DNA of 64,000 bases from Chloroflexota bacterium. Its GTDB lineage: Bacteria; Chloroflexota; Limnocylindria; Limnocylindrales; CSP1-4. Shown in pieces: positions 1 to 8,854 of this stretch. Every line of letters starts with the position of its first letter. The stretch's first letter is position 1. The notes under the pieces were generated by a model. The model had not been told where the DNA came from. It searched no databases and saw only the letters and a program-made list of their open reading frames with translations. Location: NCBI GenBank assembly GCA_021802825.1, contig JAJZRG010000001.1, positions 62,001-126,000 on the forward strand, read 5' to 3'. A program made the position numbers and the translations under genes.

Positions 1-345
1 TCAGGCACCGAGGCCCCCGGGGATCGGCAGGGAGGGGGCGGCAGTCGTGGTGCAGGCAGGGGCCGGGCTCGCATGGCCGCACGACTGGGCGTCGAGACGG
101 CTCGGAGGCTTGGCGGCCGATGCCTGGTGCACGTTCACCCTTGCACGATCGCGGACCTCGACGACTGGACGTCGCGAGTAGGCCCGGCCTTTGGCCCCCA
201 CGGCCGCTGGTGGACCTTGGGCCGGATTGTGCGCCGCCGGGCGCCTGCTGTCTTGCCCGTCGCGCATCGCCCCGTCGCGCGCCCCCGGACGCCTGCTGTC
301 TCGCCCTCGCGCACGGCTCGCGGTGGCTATGTCGCGTCGCCGCGT

Positions 346-500
346 GCGGTGACCCACGGTCACCAAAGTCCGGCCTGCCGGCTCGTTGGCCTTCGGTTTG
401 GTGCACCAGGGTCACCACACGGCCTCCTTGGTGACGGTGCGTCACCAATCTCGCGCCGAACCGCCGACCAACCGCCGAATTGGTGACGCAGGGTCACCAA
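346..500. promoter_or_regulatory. array of four 21-bp palindromic sites
   Basis: Four sites share the form TTGGTGAC-N5-GTCACCAA, at 346-366 (left arm GCGGTGAC), 398-418 (TTGGTGCA ... GTCACCAC), 428-448 (both arms perfect) and 480-500 (both arms perfect). Centres lie 52, 30 and 52 bp apart, close to 5, 3 and 5 helical turns, so all sites would face the same side of the DNA. The rest of 1-596 shows no convincing gene, only a short GC-rich direct repeat (CGCCTGCTGTC near 242 and 291). The array lies beyond the 3' end of preA, so it more likely serves a gene left of the window. It looks like a cooperative operator; the binding protein is unknown. Confidence 0.6.
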
Positions 501-596
501 CGGCGGATCAGAGCCATCCTCACGCAACGCCGGTCGCTGGACATGGGACGGGCCCGGCCGCCTCCTCGACGACCGGGCCCGCCCGCTCCTCCCACC

Positions 597-1724
597 CTAC
601 GCGGGCACGGTGCCGCGAGCGTAGCCCTCGGCCTCCTCCTCGTGCCCGCCGTGGTAATCGACATCGACGGGACGCCGGATCTCCGACTGGGCGACGACGC
701 GATCGCGGCGCAGGCCCCGGAAGTCCTCGAGGCGCGTCCAGCCGCGGTCTGCATGGCGATCGAGGAACGCGGCCATCCCCTCGGTCAGGTCGCGGATGAC
801 GTTGGGGCCGATCGCGTGGTCGAGCATGGCGGCTGTTGCCACCTGGACCGTGCCGCAGCCCAGCAGGAAGTAGTCGAGCGCCTGCGCCCAGCCGGACACG
901 CCGCCTATGCCACTGAACTCGCGGTCCGGGAAGGCCTGGGTCAGCTCGGCCATCTTGGCCAGCGACAGGGGCAGGATCGCCGGGCCGCCCATCCCGCCCG
1001 GCGAGACCAGGCCGTCCACGTTGATCTCGAACTCGAGCGTGTCGGGGTCCACGAGCGGCAGCGCCGGGAAGGTGTTGGACGAGCTGATGGCGTCGGCGCC
1101 GCCGCGGAAGGTCGCCTCGGCCTCGTCCACGATCTTGGCGGTTGCGGGTGTCAGCTTGACCCACACCGGGACCGTCGCGACCGCCTTGACCGCCTGCGTC
1201 GAGACCGAGCACAGGACCGGGTCCTTGCCCACGTTGGCGCCCATGTCCACGCGGTCCATGTGCGGGCATGAGAAGTTGAGCTCGATGGCGTCGGCGCCGG
1301 CCTCCTGGACCGCGCGCGTCAGCGTCTGCCAGTGCTCGAACTCCTTGTCGTCGCCCGAGCCGGCCATGATCGAGGCCACCAGCACCCGGTCGGGCCAGTT
1401 GCGCTTGATCCGCTCGAGGCGGGGGACCCACCAGTCGACGGGCTTGTCGCTGATCAGCTCCCAGTTCCACGAGGCCATCAGCGTCGAGTCGGGCCGCTTC
1501 GCCATCGAGACCCGTCCCCCGGCCGCATCGCTGCGGAGGAACTTCGTCCTGGGTCCCGCCACGTTGACCACGGGGTGCATGCCGATGGTCTTGGTGACCA
1601 CGCCTCCCCAGCCTGCGTCGAAGGCGCGCTCGATGTTGCTCTCGGACTCGGTTGGTGGCGCAGAGGCGAGCAGGAAGGGGTTGGCGAAAGGGATTCCCGT
1701 GAAACGCGTGGACAGATCGGCCAC
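597..1724 (-). CDS. preA: dihydropyrimidine dehydrogenase subunit PreA-like (dihydroorotate dehydrogenase fold)
   Basis: 375 aa, GTG start at 1724 behind AGGAGG. A flavin TIM-barrel of the PreA/DHOD family: N-terminal NPFLLASAPPT, the NFSCPH motif near residue 155, the VKLTP strand, and a C-terminal GGMGGPAILPLSLAKM segment that binds FMN phosphate in this family. PreA reduces uracil/thymine at the FMN site with electrons from NADH through PreT. Oddly, the C-terminal two-[4Fe-4S] ferredoxin segment of bacterial PreA (usually about 410 aa) is absent, and no preT or hydantoinase/ureidopropionase gene is nearby. It may therefore use another electron donor or substrate. Family assignment is firm, exact substrate is not. 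Confidence 0.85.
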   Translation of the reverse strand: MADLSTRFTGIPFANPFLLASAPPTESESNIERAFDAGWGGVVTKTIGMHPVVNVAGPRTKFLRSDAAGGRVSMAKRPDSTLMASWNWELISDKPVDWWVPRLERIKRNWPDRVLVASIMAGSGDDKEFEHWQTLTRAVQEAGADAIELNFSCPHMDRVDMGANVGKDPVLCSVSTQAVKAVATVPVWVKLTPATAKIVDEAEATFRGGADAISSSNTFPALPLVDPDTLEFEINVDGLVSPGGMGGPAILPLSLAKMAELTQAFPDREFSGIGGVSGWAQALDYFLLGCGTVQVATAAMLDHAIGPNVIRDLTEGMAAFLDRHADRGWTRLEDFRGLRRDRVVAQSEIRRPVDVDYHGGHEEEAEGYARGTVPA

Positions 1725-1804
1725 CGACTCGCTCCTCCTAACGCCGCGGACGCGGTGCGGCTGCGGAAGGCGGAATGGTCGAGCCGAACGGGCGGCGCGG
1801 CATA

Positions 1805-1826
1805 GGGCCGATGGTCACATCGGCCC
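1805..1826. promoter_or_regulatory. perfect inverted repeat in the preA/aldo-keto reductase divergent region
   Basis: Arms GGGCCGAT and ATCGGCCC (8 bp each, perfect) flank GGTCAC. It sits in the 221-bp gap between divergent preA and the aldo/keto reductase gene, just upstream of a TACACT box at 1840-1845 that could be a -10 element for the rightward gene. Operator or cruciform; no further evidence. Confidence 0.35.
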
Positions 1827-1945
1827 CTCCCGCCCCCGGTACACTTCGCGATCGCCGACATCAAGGAGGGGCAGACCGCCGCCGACGGGGCGCGTGCCCG
1901 CCCGAACCAGCCGCCCAGCCGCCGGAGGAATCCAGGAGGCCCCCC

Positions 1946-2929
1946 GTGGAACACCGCAGGCTCGGCAAGACCGGCCGCAACGTCTCGGTCATGGGCTTTG
2001 GGGCCTGGGCAATCGGCGGCGACTGGGGCGCCCACGACGACGTGACCTCCCTCAAGGCGCTCCACGCGGCGGCCGACGCGGGCGTGGACCTGATCGACAC
2101 TGCCGACGTCTACGGCGACGGCCACAGCGAGCGGCTCATCGGCCGGTTCCTCCGGGAGCGGCCCGGCGAGACGTTCTTCGTGGCCACCAAGATGGGCCGC
2201 CGCGTGCCGCAGGTCCCCGAGAACTACGAGCCGGACGCCTTCCGCGCCTGGAACGACCGCAGCCGCGAGAATCTGGGGGTCGATACGCTCGACCTCGTCC
2301 AGCTCCACTGCCCGCCCACGCAGGTCTACTACACGCCCGAGGTCTTCGCCGCTCTCGACGAGATGGTCGCCGAGGGTCGCATCCGCAACTACGGCGTCTC
2401 GGTCGAGAAGGTGGAGGAGGCGCTCAAGGCGATCGAGTTCCCGGGCGTGGCGTCAGTGCAGATCATCTTCAACATGCTTCGCCAGCGGCCGGCCGAGCGC
2501 TTCCTCGCCGAGGCCGCGCGGCGCGACGTCGGCGTCCTCGCCCGTGTCCCGCTGGCGTCGGGGATCCTGACCGGCAAGCTGCGCGCGGACTCGTCGTTCG
2601 ACGCCACGGACCACCGCGCCTACAACCGCAACGGCGAGGCGTTCGACCGCGGCGAGACGTTCGCGGGCGTGGACTACGCGACCGGGCTCCAGGTCGCCGA
2701 TGCCCTCCGCGACCTCGTCCCGCAGGGCGCAACCATGGCCCAGATGGCGCTCCGCTGGATCCTGATGCACGAGGGCATCACGACGACGATCCCGGGAGCG
2801 AAGACGCCGGAGCAGGCCATGGCCAACGCCGCCGCCGGCGACCTGGCGCCTCTACCGCCAGCCACGATGGAGCGCATTCGCGACCTCTACGACGCCAGGG
2901 TCCGTCCGCTCGTCCACCAGCGCTGGTAG
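1946..2929 (+). CDS. aldo/keto reductase
   Basis: 327 aa. GTG start at 1946 chosen because CAGGAGG lies just upstream; the frame is open further upstream but without family sequence. Typical AKR (beta/alpha)8 barrel: N-terminal RRLGKTGRNVSVMGFGAWAIGG, then LIDTADVYG carrying catalytic Asp and Tyr, ATKMGRR with the catalytic Lys, and LVQLHCPP with the catalytic His. The C-terminal IPGAKTPEQ segment is the usual NADPH-binding signature. Likely a cytosolic NADPH-dependent reductase of the YajO/Tas-like subgroup; substrate unknown. Divergently transcribed from preA, with a separate peptidase gene 63 bp downstream. Confidence 0.9.
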   Translation: MEHRRLGKTGRNVSVMGFGAWAIGGDWGAHDDVTSLKALHAAADAGVDLIDTADVYGDGHSERLIGRFLRERPGETFFVATKMGRRVPQVPENYEPDAFRAWNDRSRENLGVDTLDLVQLHCPPTQVYYTPEVFAALDEMVAEGRIRNYGVSVEKVEEALKAIEFPGVASVQIIFNMLRQRPAERFLAEAARRDVGVLARVPLASGILTGKLRADSSFDATDHRAYNRNGEAFDRGETFAGVDYATGLQVADALRDLVPQGATMAQMALRWILMHEGITTTIPGAKTPEQAMANAAAGDLAPLPPATMERIRDLYDARVRPLVHQRW

Positions 2930-2938
2930 GTCGGCTGC

Positions 2939-2956
2939 GGCCGACACCCGTCGGCC
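2939..2956 (+). terminator. short hairpin after the aldo/keto reductase gene
   Basis: GGCCGAC and GTCGGCC form a perfect 7-bp stem with a 4-base loop, 10 bp past the stop codon at 2929. No T-run follows, so termination is uncertain. Confidence 0.35.
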
Positions 2957-2992
2957 ATCCGGTTCACGGCGACGCCGAGTATCGTGGCGGCC

Positions 2993-4225
2993 ATGAGCCT
3001 TGCCTTCCGCGTGCCCGGCGCGGTCCTCACCGAGCGCGAGCACACCGTTCCCCTGGTCCACGGCGACCCCTCGCGGGGCACCATCACGGTCTTCACCCGC
3101 GAGGTGGCGGCGCCCGACGGCCTCGACCGGCCCTACCTGGTGTTCCTCCAGGGCGGCCCGGGCCACGAGGCGGCACGCCCGACGAGCCCCCTGTCGGGCT
3201 GGATGGCGCGTGCGGCCCAGGAGTACCGCATCCTGCTGCTCGACCAGCGGGGGACCGGCCGGTCGGCCCCCGTCGGGCCCCTGATCCCAGGCGCCACGCC
3301 CGCCGAGCAGGCGGAGTACCTCACCCACTTCCGCGCCGACTCGATCGTCCGAGACTGCGAGCTGATCCGACACGAGCTGGGCATCGAGCGGTGGAGCCTG
3401 CTGGGGCAGAGCTTCGGCGGGTTCACGTCGCTCACCTACCTCTCGATCGCGCCCGAGGGCCTCCGCGAGTCCCTGATCACCGGCGGCCTCGCGCCCATCA
3501 CCCATCGCCCCGTCGATGACGTCTACGCCGCCACCTGGATCCGCGTCCGCGAGGCGAACGAGCGCTACCACGCCCGCTACCCCGGCGACCGCGACCGGCT
3601 CCGCTCCATCCTCAGGCGCCTCGACGCCGAGGACGTCCGGGTGCCGTCCGGGGACCGCCTCACCGCCCGTCGCTTCCGGCAGCTGGGCATGTTGCTGGGG
3701 AACCATGCCGGCTTCGAGAGGCTCCACCACATCCTCGAGCTCCCGTTCGGCTCGCCCGCGTTCCTCCACGATGCGCACGACGCGCTGAACTGGGAGCGCA
3801 ACCCGCTGTACGCCACCCTGCACGAGTCCTCGTATGCGGACGGCGGGCCCACGCGCTGGTCCGCGGCGCGCCTGGCGCCCGAGGACGCGACCAGCGGCGA
3901 CCTGCTGGGCGCGGAGCATGTCTTCCCGTGGATGTGGGAGGAGTACGCCGGGCTCCGCGAACACCGCGAGGCGGCCGAGATCCTGGCCGAGCACCCCTGG
4001 CCGCGCCTGTACGACGCGGACCGGCTGGCCCGAAACGAGGTCCCGGTCGCGGCGACGATCTACCACGACGACGTGTACGTCGATCGCGTGTTCGCCGAGG
4101 AGACGGCAGGCGGCATCCGGGGGCTCCGGCCGTGGATCACGAACGAGTACCCCCACAGCGGCCTGCGCGCCGACGGCGAGCGCCTCCTCGGGCGGCTGAT
4201 CGACATGGTGCGCGGCCGGGCATGA
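2993..4225 (+). CDS. alpha/beta hydrolase, proline iminopeptidase-like (S33)
   Basis: 410 aa from the ATG at 2993 (a GTG at 2984 is possible; no clear ribosome-binding site decides). Hallmarks of S33 aminopeptidases: oxyanion-hole motif QGGPG near residue 52, DQRGTGRS near 82, nucleophile elbow GQSFGGF near residue 140, and a late EYPHSGLR that supplies the catalytic His. The length matches the longer proline iminopeptidase subgroup (about 410-430 aa) rather than simple 300-aa hydrolases. No signal peptide, so cytosolic removal of N-terminal proline from peptides is likely. It overlaps the MFS transporter start by ATGA, implying coupled translation and perhaps a linked substrate or drug. Confidence 0.85.
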   Translation: MSLAFRVPGAVLTEREHTVPLVHGDPSRGTITVFTREVAAPDGLDRPYLVFLQGGPGHEAARPTSPLSGWMARAAQEYRILLLDQRGTGRSAPVGPLIPGATPAEQAEYLTHFRADSIVRDCELIRHELGIERWSLLGQSFGGFTSLTYLSIAPEGLRESLITGGLAPITHRPVDDVYAATWIRVREANERYHARYPGDRDRLRSILRRLDAEDVRVPSGDRLTARRFRQLGMLLGNHAGFERLHHILELPFGSPAFLHDAHDALNWERNPLYATLHESSYADGGPTRWSAARLAPEDATSGDLLGAEHVFPWMWEEYAGLREHREAAEILAEHPWPRLYDADRLARNEVPVAATIYHDDVYVDRVFAEETAGGIRGLRPWITNEYPHSGLRADGERLLGRLIDMVRGRA

Positions 4226-5505
4226 GCGGTCGCGACCGGGCCGCCACTCCTGCATCGCGCCCCGGTCCCGAGGCCGCCGCGCGTCGCGACGTCGGGCTGC
4301 TGTTCGCCACGCGCGTCCTGCGCATGTTCGGCTACGGCTTCCTGGCCGTGGTACTGGTGCTGTACCTCACGGCCATCGGCCTGTCGGGCGCCGAGGTCGG
4401 GCTCCTGCTGGGCCTGACGCTGCTCGGGGACGCCGGGGTCTCGCTGTGGCTGACGACGCACGCGGATCGCATGGGTCGGCGGCGGGTCCTCGTGGCCGGC
4501 GCGGCGCTGATGCTCCTCGCGGGCGTCGCGTTCACCGCCACCTCGCTCCTGCCTGTCCTGCTCGTCGCCGCAACGCTCGGGGTCATCAGCCCGTCCGGCA
4601 ACGAGGTCGGCCCGTTCCTGGCGGTCGAGCAGGCGTCGCTTTCGCAGCTCGTCCCGAACCGCGGGCGGACCCAGCTGTTCGGCTGGTACCAGCTCGCGGG
4701 CTCGTTCGCCACGGCTGCGGGTACCCTGGCCGGGGGTGCCGTGGCGCAGGCGGCCCTCGCCGGCGGCGCCCAGCCCGCCGACGCATACCGGGTGGTCATC
4801 ATCGGCTACGCGCTGGTGGGCATCGCCCTCGGCGCCCTGTTCCTGCTCGTCTCACCGCGCGTCGAGGTCCCCAGCACCGACGTCCGCGACGACACGATCG
4901 CTCGGCGCCTCGGTCTCCACCGCTCGCGGGGCGTGGTCCTGCGCCTCTCGCTGCTGTTTGCCCTCGACGCGTTCGCGGGCGGCTTCGCCATCCAGAGCTT
5001 CATCGCCTTCTGGTTCCACCAGCGCTTCGGGGTGGATCCCGCGGCGCTCGGCGCCGTCCTCGCTGGCGCGAACATCCTGGCCGGGTTCTCGGCCCTGGCA
5101 GCCGGTCGGCTGGCGGCGCGGTTCGGGCTCGTCAATACGATGGTGTTCACGCACCTGCCGTCGAACGTCCTGCTCGCGCTGGTGCCGTTCATGCCCACCC
5201 TGCCGCTCGCGGTGGCCTGCCTCCTCGCGCGGTTCGCGATCAGCCAGATGGACGTGCCCACGCGCCAGAGCTACACGATGGCGATCGTCGAGCCCGACGA
5301 GCGCTCGGCGGCGGCTGGGGTGACCGGGATCGCCCGCTCGCTGGGCGTGGCCGCGGCACCGCTGATCGCCGGGCCCCTGTTCGCGACTGCCGCGCTCGCC
5401 TCGGTGCCCTTCGTGATCTCCGGGGGCCTCAAGGTGGTCTACGACCTGCTGCTCTACCGCTCGTTCCGGCAGTTGCGCGAACCCGAGGAGACGCCGACGA
5501 GGTGA
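4222..5505 (+). CDS. MFS transporter
   Basis: 427 aa. ATG at 4222 overlaps the peptidase stop codon (ATGA). About 12 hydrophobic segments begin near residue 20 (RDVGLLFATRVLRMFGYG). Between helices 2 and 3 lies HADRMGRRRVLVAG, the MFS motif A (DxxGRR). The central cytoplasmic loop after helix 6 (VSPRVEVPSTDVRDDTIARR) is typical of drug or metabolite exporters. Proton-driven export across the inner membrane is the likely role; substrate unknown. Coupling to the S33 peptidase suggests a two-gene operon, as seen for some drug or peptide export-plus-hydrolysis pairs. Confidence 0.88.
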   Translation: MSGRDRAATPASRPGPEAAARRDVGLLFATRVLRMFGYGFLAVVLVLYLTAIGLSGAEVGLLLGLTLLGDAGVSLWLTTHADRMGRRRVLVAGAALMLLAGVAFTATSLLPVLLVAATLGVISPSGNEVGPFLAVEQASLSQLVPNRGRTQLFGWYQLAGSFATAAGTLAGGAVAQAALAGGAQPADAYRVVIIGYALVGIALGALFLLVSPRVEVPSTDVRDDTIARRLGLHRSRGVVLRLSLLFALDAFAGGFAIQSFIAFWFHQRFGVDPAALGAVLAGANILAGFSALAAGRLAARFGLVNTMVFTHLPSNVLLALVPFMPTLPLAVACLLARFAISQMDVPTRQSYTMAIVEPDERSAAAGVTGIARSLGVAAAPLIAGPLFATAALASVPFVISGGLKVVYDLLLYRSFRQLREPEETPTR

Positions 5506-5612
5506 CGCGCACAGCCCCCAGCGCCCGGCGTGGGCCGATGCCGATGGGCACGGCACGTGCGGCCACCCCGGCTCGGCGAAGCCGACCTCAGGGCGGCAAC
5601 GGCGACGCCGAC

Positions 5613-6269
5613 TCAGGGCACCGGCGGCGAGGGTGACGCCGAGGGCTTGGGCTGTGGGGACCAGCCCGGTGCCGGCGAGTCGAACAGGTACTGGAACTCG
5701 GGCCCGTTGTGGCAGATCCAGCAGTTGGCGCCGCGCCCGGCCATGTCCGACGGCAGCGGGGCGTGCCTGTCAACGCCGTGGCAGGCGGTGCACGTCTGGC
5801 CTCCCATGTGCTCGGGGCGCATCGGCGGCGCGCTCATCGACGCGAGGTTCGGGTTCTCCTGATGGCAGACCAGGCAGTCGCTCGCATGGAGGCTCGAGTG
5901 CCCGGGGGCCGTCTTCACCAGGCCCTGCGGGTTGTGGCAGGCGGTGCAGTTGGCGAAGCCCTTCAGCGGGTGGGCGAGGTAGGGGATCTTCTTGAGGCCC
6001 ACCCCGCCCGTGGCCGTCGTGTGGCACGCCGCGCAGTTCGCGTCCGAGGGCATCGGGATCCCGATCGGCGACCGGGCCATCCCCGAGGTCGGCGACGGAC
6101 TGGGCGAGGGCGAGGCGTCGGCACCCCCCCATGGAGACGATGCTGACCCGGTCCGGATCAGGTCGGGCAGGGCGACCGTGGCCAGGAACCCGCCCACGAC
6201 GACGATGCCGACGACCAGCGCGAGCACGCTGACCGGGTAGGCGAGCCGCACGAGCGCCCCGCGCGTCAT
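5613..6269 (-). CDS. membrane-anchored pentaheme cytochrome c
   Basis: 218 aa, ATG at 6269 overlapping the NrfD-type stop codon (ATGA). N-terminal membrane anchor around residues 10-32, then a Pro/Ser-rich linker, then five CxxCH heme-c sites: CAACH, CTACH, CLVCH, CTACH and CWICH, in a NapC/NrfH- or doubleCXXCH-like arrangement, followed by a Pro/Ser tail. Expected location is the periplasmic face. As the last gene of the five-gene operon it probably passes electrons between the membrane NrfD subunit/ferredoxin and a soluble acceptor or donor. The linker and tail are low complexity and may make the heme domain mobile. Confidence 0.88.
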   Translation of the reverse strand: MTRGALVRLAYPVSVLALVVGIVVVGGFLATVALPDLIRTGSASSPWGGADASPSPSPSPTSGMARSPIGIPMPSDANCAACHTTATGGVGLKKIPYLAHPLKGFANCTACHNPQGLVKTAPGHSSLHASDCLVCHQENPNLASMSAPPMRPEHMGGQTCTACHGVDRHAPLPSDMAGRGANCWICHNGPEFQYLFDSPAPGWSPQPKPSASPSPPVP

Positions 6270-7660
6270 CGTGCCGTCACCCCGCCCGCCGCCTCCGGTG
6301 CGGCCATCGAACCGGCTTCCGTGGCCGTCACGGCGTGCGGCGCGTCCCCGGCCTCGGCCTGCGGCCCATTCGCGCCGTCGGGCTCCAGGTTGCTGCCATC
6401 GTGCTTCTTGATCCAGGGCCAGGGCCAGAACGCGTGGACGTCGCCCTCGCCCATCGGCAGGTAGCGCTCGCACAGGGAGTACGCCATCGCCATGAAGGCC
6501 ATCGCCCCGAGCAGGATGCCCAGCTCCACGAGCGAGGGCGTGTACTCGGCGAAGGGGTACCCGATGGCGCCCGCCATCGTGGTTCGGGGGACGATCTCGC
6601 CCGCGGTCACGAACAGCGTCCGGTCGGCTAGGATCCCGACCAGCGACAGGACCGCCGCGATCCCCGTGGCCGACGGCATGCGCAGGCGCGGGATGGCGAG
6701 GATCGCGAGCGGGATCACGATGCCGAGGGCTACCCGGACGCCCCAGAACGCCGGGGCAAGCGGCCCCGTCACCAGCGCCTCCGTGGAGGGCCGGAAGCCC
6801 ACCACGTCGCTGGCCAGCCCGGCGCCGATCTGGCGTGTCAGGAGGATGGCCGCGACGACGAGCCCACCCGCAAGCAGGATCCGGACCGATCCCAGGGCGG
6901 CCCGCGACCGCTCCCAGTCCGCGAGGCGGAACCGGTTGACGCCCCAGAACACGATGCCCAGCAGGGCCGCCCCACCTACGAACGCGGACGCGATCATCTG
7001 GACGGGCGTGAAGACGCCATGCCAGAACGGCTTCGCCGCGAGGACGCCGAACACCGCGCCGAGCGTCGTGGGGGCGAACACGCCGATGATCGCGGCGCCT
7101 GTGCACGCGTACTTGTGGATCGTCGGGTGCGGGGTGAACAGCGTCCACACCTCCACGATCAGGACCACGAGGTAAGCGCCGTAGAACACGCCCATCCACC
7201 ACATGGGCGAGCTGGGCGCGATGACGAGCACCGCCCCGAAGACCATCCGGATCGGGTAGCTCAGCTCGAGCGCGATGACCCCGAACGCGGTCGTCAGCGA
7301 CAGGAGGGCCAGGATCGCGTGGCGCTTCTCGAACGGCAGGAAGCGATCGATGCCGAACACCGTGCCCAGCGAGGAGGCCAGGCACAGGCCGCTGGTCATG
7401 ATCGCGAAGAACACGTAGGCGATGATCAGCAGACCCCACTCGAACGAGGGCGAGGTCCCCATGACCTCCCAGCCGGGAGGCAGGGCGACGAGTGCGGACA
7501 CGGCGCCGATCCCGAGCCCCGCGACGAGCAGGCCGTACCAGGCCCGCGTGGCGAGCGACATGGATCGGACCTCGCGCACGAGCGCGCTGCGGGCGGCGCG
7601 CGGGGTGGCCGGCAGCGCCAGCGAGCCGAGGTGGAGCGTGCTGCCGGTGACGCGCACCAC
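6266..7660 (-). CDS. NrfD/PsrC-type membrane quinone-interacting subunit
   Basis: 464 aa. GTG start at 7660 directly follows the ferredoxin stop codon. About nine or ten transmembrane segments, with PPGWEVMGTSPSFEWGLLI at the first and the conserved LASSLGTVFGIDRF stretch after it; C-terminal cytosolic tail. NrfD-family proteins bind quinone/quinol in the membrane and hand electrons to a partner iron-sulfur subunit. Neighbouring genes supply exactly that subunit plus two multiheme cytochromes, so this is the membrane core of a quinol:cytochrome or cytochrome:quinone oxidoreductase like Qrc/Tmc/ACIII modules. No molybdopterin subunit is encoded nearby. Confidence 0.9.
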   Translation of the reverse strand: MVRVTGSTLHLGSLALPATPRAARSALVREVRSMSLATRAWYGLLVAGLGIGAVSALVALPPGWEVMGTSPSFEWGLLIIAYVFFAIMTSGLCLASSLGTVFGIDRFLPFEKRHAILALLSLTTAFGVIALELSYPIRMVFGAVLVIAPSSPMWWMGVFYGAYLVVLIVEVWTLFTPHPTIHKYACTGAAIIGVFAPTTLGAVFGVLAAKPFWHGVFTPVQMIASAFVGGAALLGIVFWGVNRFRLADWERSRAALGSVRILLAGGLVVAAILLTRQIGAGLASDVVGFRPSTEALVTGPLAPAFWGVRVALGIVIPLAILAIPRLRMPSATGIAAVLSLVGILADRTLFVTAGEIVPRTTMAGAIGYPFAEYTPSLVELGILLGAMAFMAMAYSLCERYLPMGEGDVHAFWPWPWIKKHDGSNLEPDGANGPQAEAGDAPHAVTATEAGSMAAPEAAGGVTAR

Positions 7661-8854
7661 TCAGGCCTCCTGGAGGGTCGGGCCGAGGTACAGCACGCGC
7701 GGTCGGGTGCCGTACTCGGGGTGGAGCGGCTGGCCGCCGGTCGTGTACGCGGCGATGTCGCTGGTCGGGTCGTTCGCGTCACCGAAGCGCCGCGCGCCCA
7801 CCGGGCAGATCTCGACGCAGGCGGGCCGCTGGCCGCGGTTGATGCGGTGGTAGCACCAGGTGCACTTGTCGGCGACACCGGGCGTGTTGGCGGGCGAGTC
7901 CTCGTCGGCCGGCGTGAGGTAGCGGGCGCCGTACGGGCACGAGACGACACAGTACCCGCAGCCGATGCAGCGGCGGGCATCCACGAGGATGACCCCGTCC
8001 TCGGTCCGGTAGGTGGCGCTGACCGGGCACACGCTGGTGCACGGCGGGTTCTCGCACTGCATGCACAGCCGCGGCTGGAAGAACGACGATGCGACGGTCT
8101 TGCCCTCGGAGCCGGGCGCGGTGCAGGTGGCCGGGAAGCCGTTGATGCCCGCGTCCGGCGCGTCCACGAACCGGGTGCCGTCGGTCATCGTCGTGTGCCG
8201 CTCAACCCACGTCCGCGTGAACTCGGCGGACTCGGGGACGTTGTTCTCCTCCTTGCAGGCGACGACGCACAGCCCGCAGCCGATGCACCTGGACGTGTCC
8301 ACGACGAAGGTCCAGGCCCTGGACTTGGGGTCGTAGTTGGGGACCAGAGGCGCCACCTCGTCTCCGGCGCTGGCGAAGACAGGGAACAGCTGGCCGAGCA
8401 CCGCCGCCCCCACGACGCCGCCCGCGACCGCGAGCCCGCAGCCCAGGAACGCACGCCGGGTCAGCGACACCTGCTCGACGGCCCGGGCGATCGCCTCGAG
8501 CGGGACCGGCACGGCATCGGCGGGCGCCTCGGCGATGGACGGCGCTGAGAGGGGGGCAGCCACCGAGGCTTCGGGTTCTGCGGGGGCAGCCTCAGCCGCT
8601 GGCGCGACGGGCGCCAGCTCGACGTCGGGCATCGGCTCGGGCGGTGAGGCGACGGGCGGCATGGCCTCGGCCGGGGGTGTCGCCTCCGCTGCCGGTTCGG
8701 CGTCGACATCGGCGGCTGGCACGGCCGGCACGGCCGGCGTCGCCTCGGTCTCGGTCATCGACTCGTGCTGCGGCTCGGGCGTCGGTTCGCCTTCCGGCGG
8801 TTCGCCCTGCGGATCGAGGGGCCCGTTGAGCCCGGGTTCGCGCGGCGCGGTCAC
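7661..8854 (-). CDS. four-cluster ferredoxin subunit (NrfC/HybA/PsrB type)
   Basis: 397 aa from a GTG at 8854 that overlaps the upstream cytochrome stop (GTGA). Residues 1-125 are Pro/Ala/Glu-rich low complexity. Around residue 130 comes LTRRAFLGCG plus a hydrophobic stretch, a Tat-like twin-arginine motif or membrane anchor. The domain then carries four ferredoxin clusters: CIGCGLCVVAC, CMQCENPPCTSVC, CIGCGYCVVSC and CTWCYHRINRGQRPACVEIC, the classic DmsB/NrfC pattern. It wires the multiheme cytochromes to the NrfD subunit. The long acidic leader before the Tat motif is unusual, since a Tat signal is normally N-terminal; an internal start is possible. Confidence 0.9.
   Translation of the reverse strand: MTAPREPGLNGPLDPQGEPPEGEPTPEPQHESMTETEATPAVPAVPAADVDAEPAAEATPPAEAMPPVASPPEPMPDVELAPVAPAAEAAPAEPEASVAAPLSAPSIAEAPADAVPVPLEAIARAVEQVSLTRRAFLGCGLAVAGGVVGAAVLGQLFPVFASAGDEVAPLVPNYDPKSRAWTFVVDTSRCIGCGLCVVACKEENNVPESAEFTRTWVERHTTMTDGTRFVDAPDAGINGFPATCTAPGSEGKTVASSFFQPRLCMQCENPPCTSVCPVSATYRTEDGVILVDARRCIGCGYCVVSCPYGARYLTPADEDSPANTPGVADKCTWCYHRINRGQRPACVEICPVGARRFGDANDPTSDIAAYTTGGQPLHPEYGTRPRVLYLGPTLQEA

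Noticed and set aside
1..366. Open frame of 121 codons on the minus strand
   Set aside because: Arg/Ser/Pro low-complexity sequence with a repeated RDSRRP unit, no ribosome-binding site, and it runs into a palindrome array; probably non-coding.
398..500. CRP/FNR-type sites in the palindrome array
   Set aside because: The half-sites GTGA and TCAC are 7 bp apart, one more than the CRP/FNR spacing of 6.
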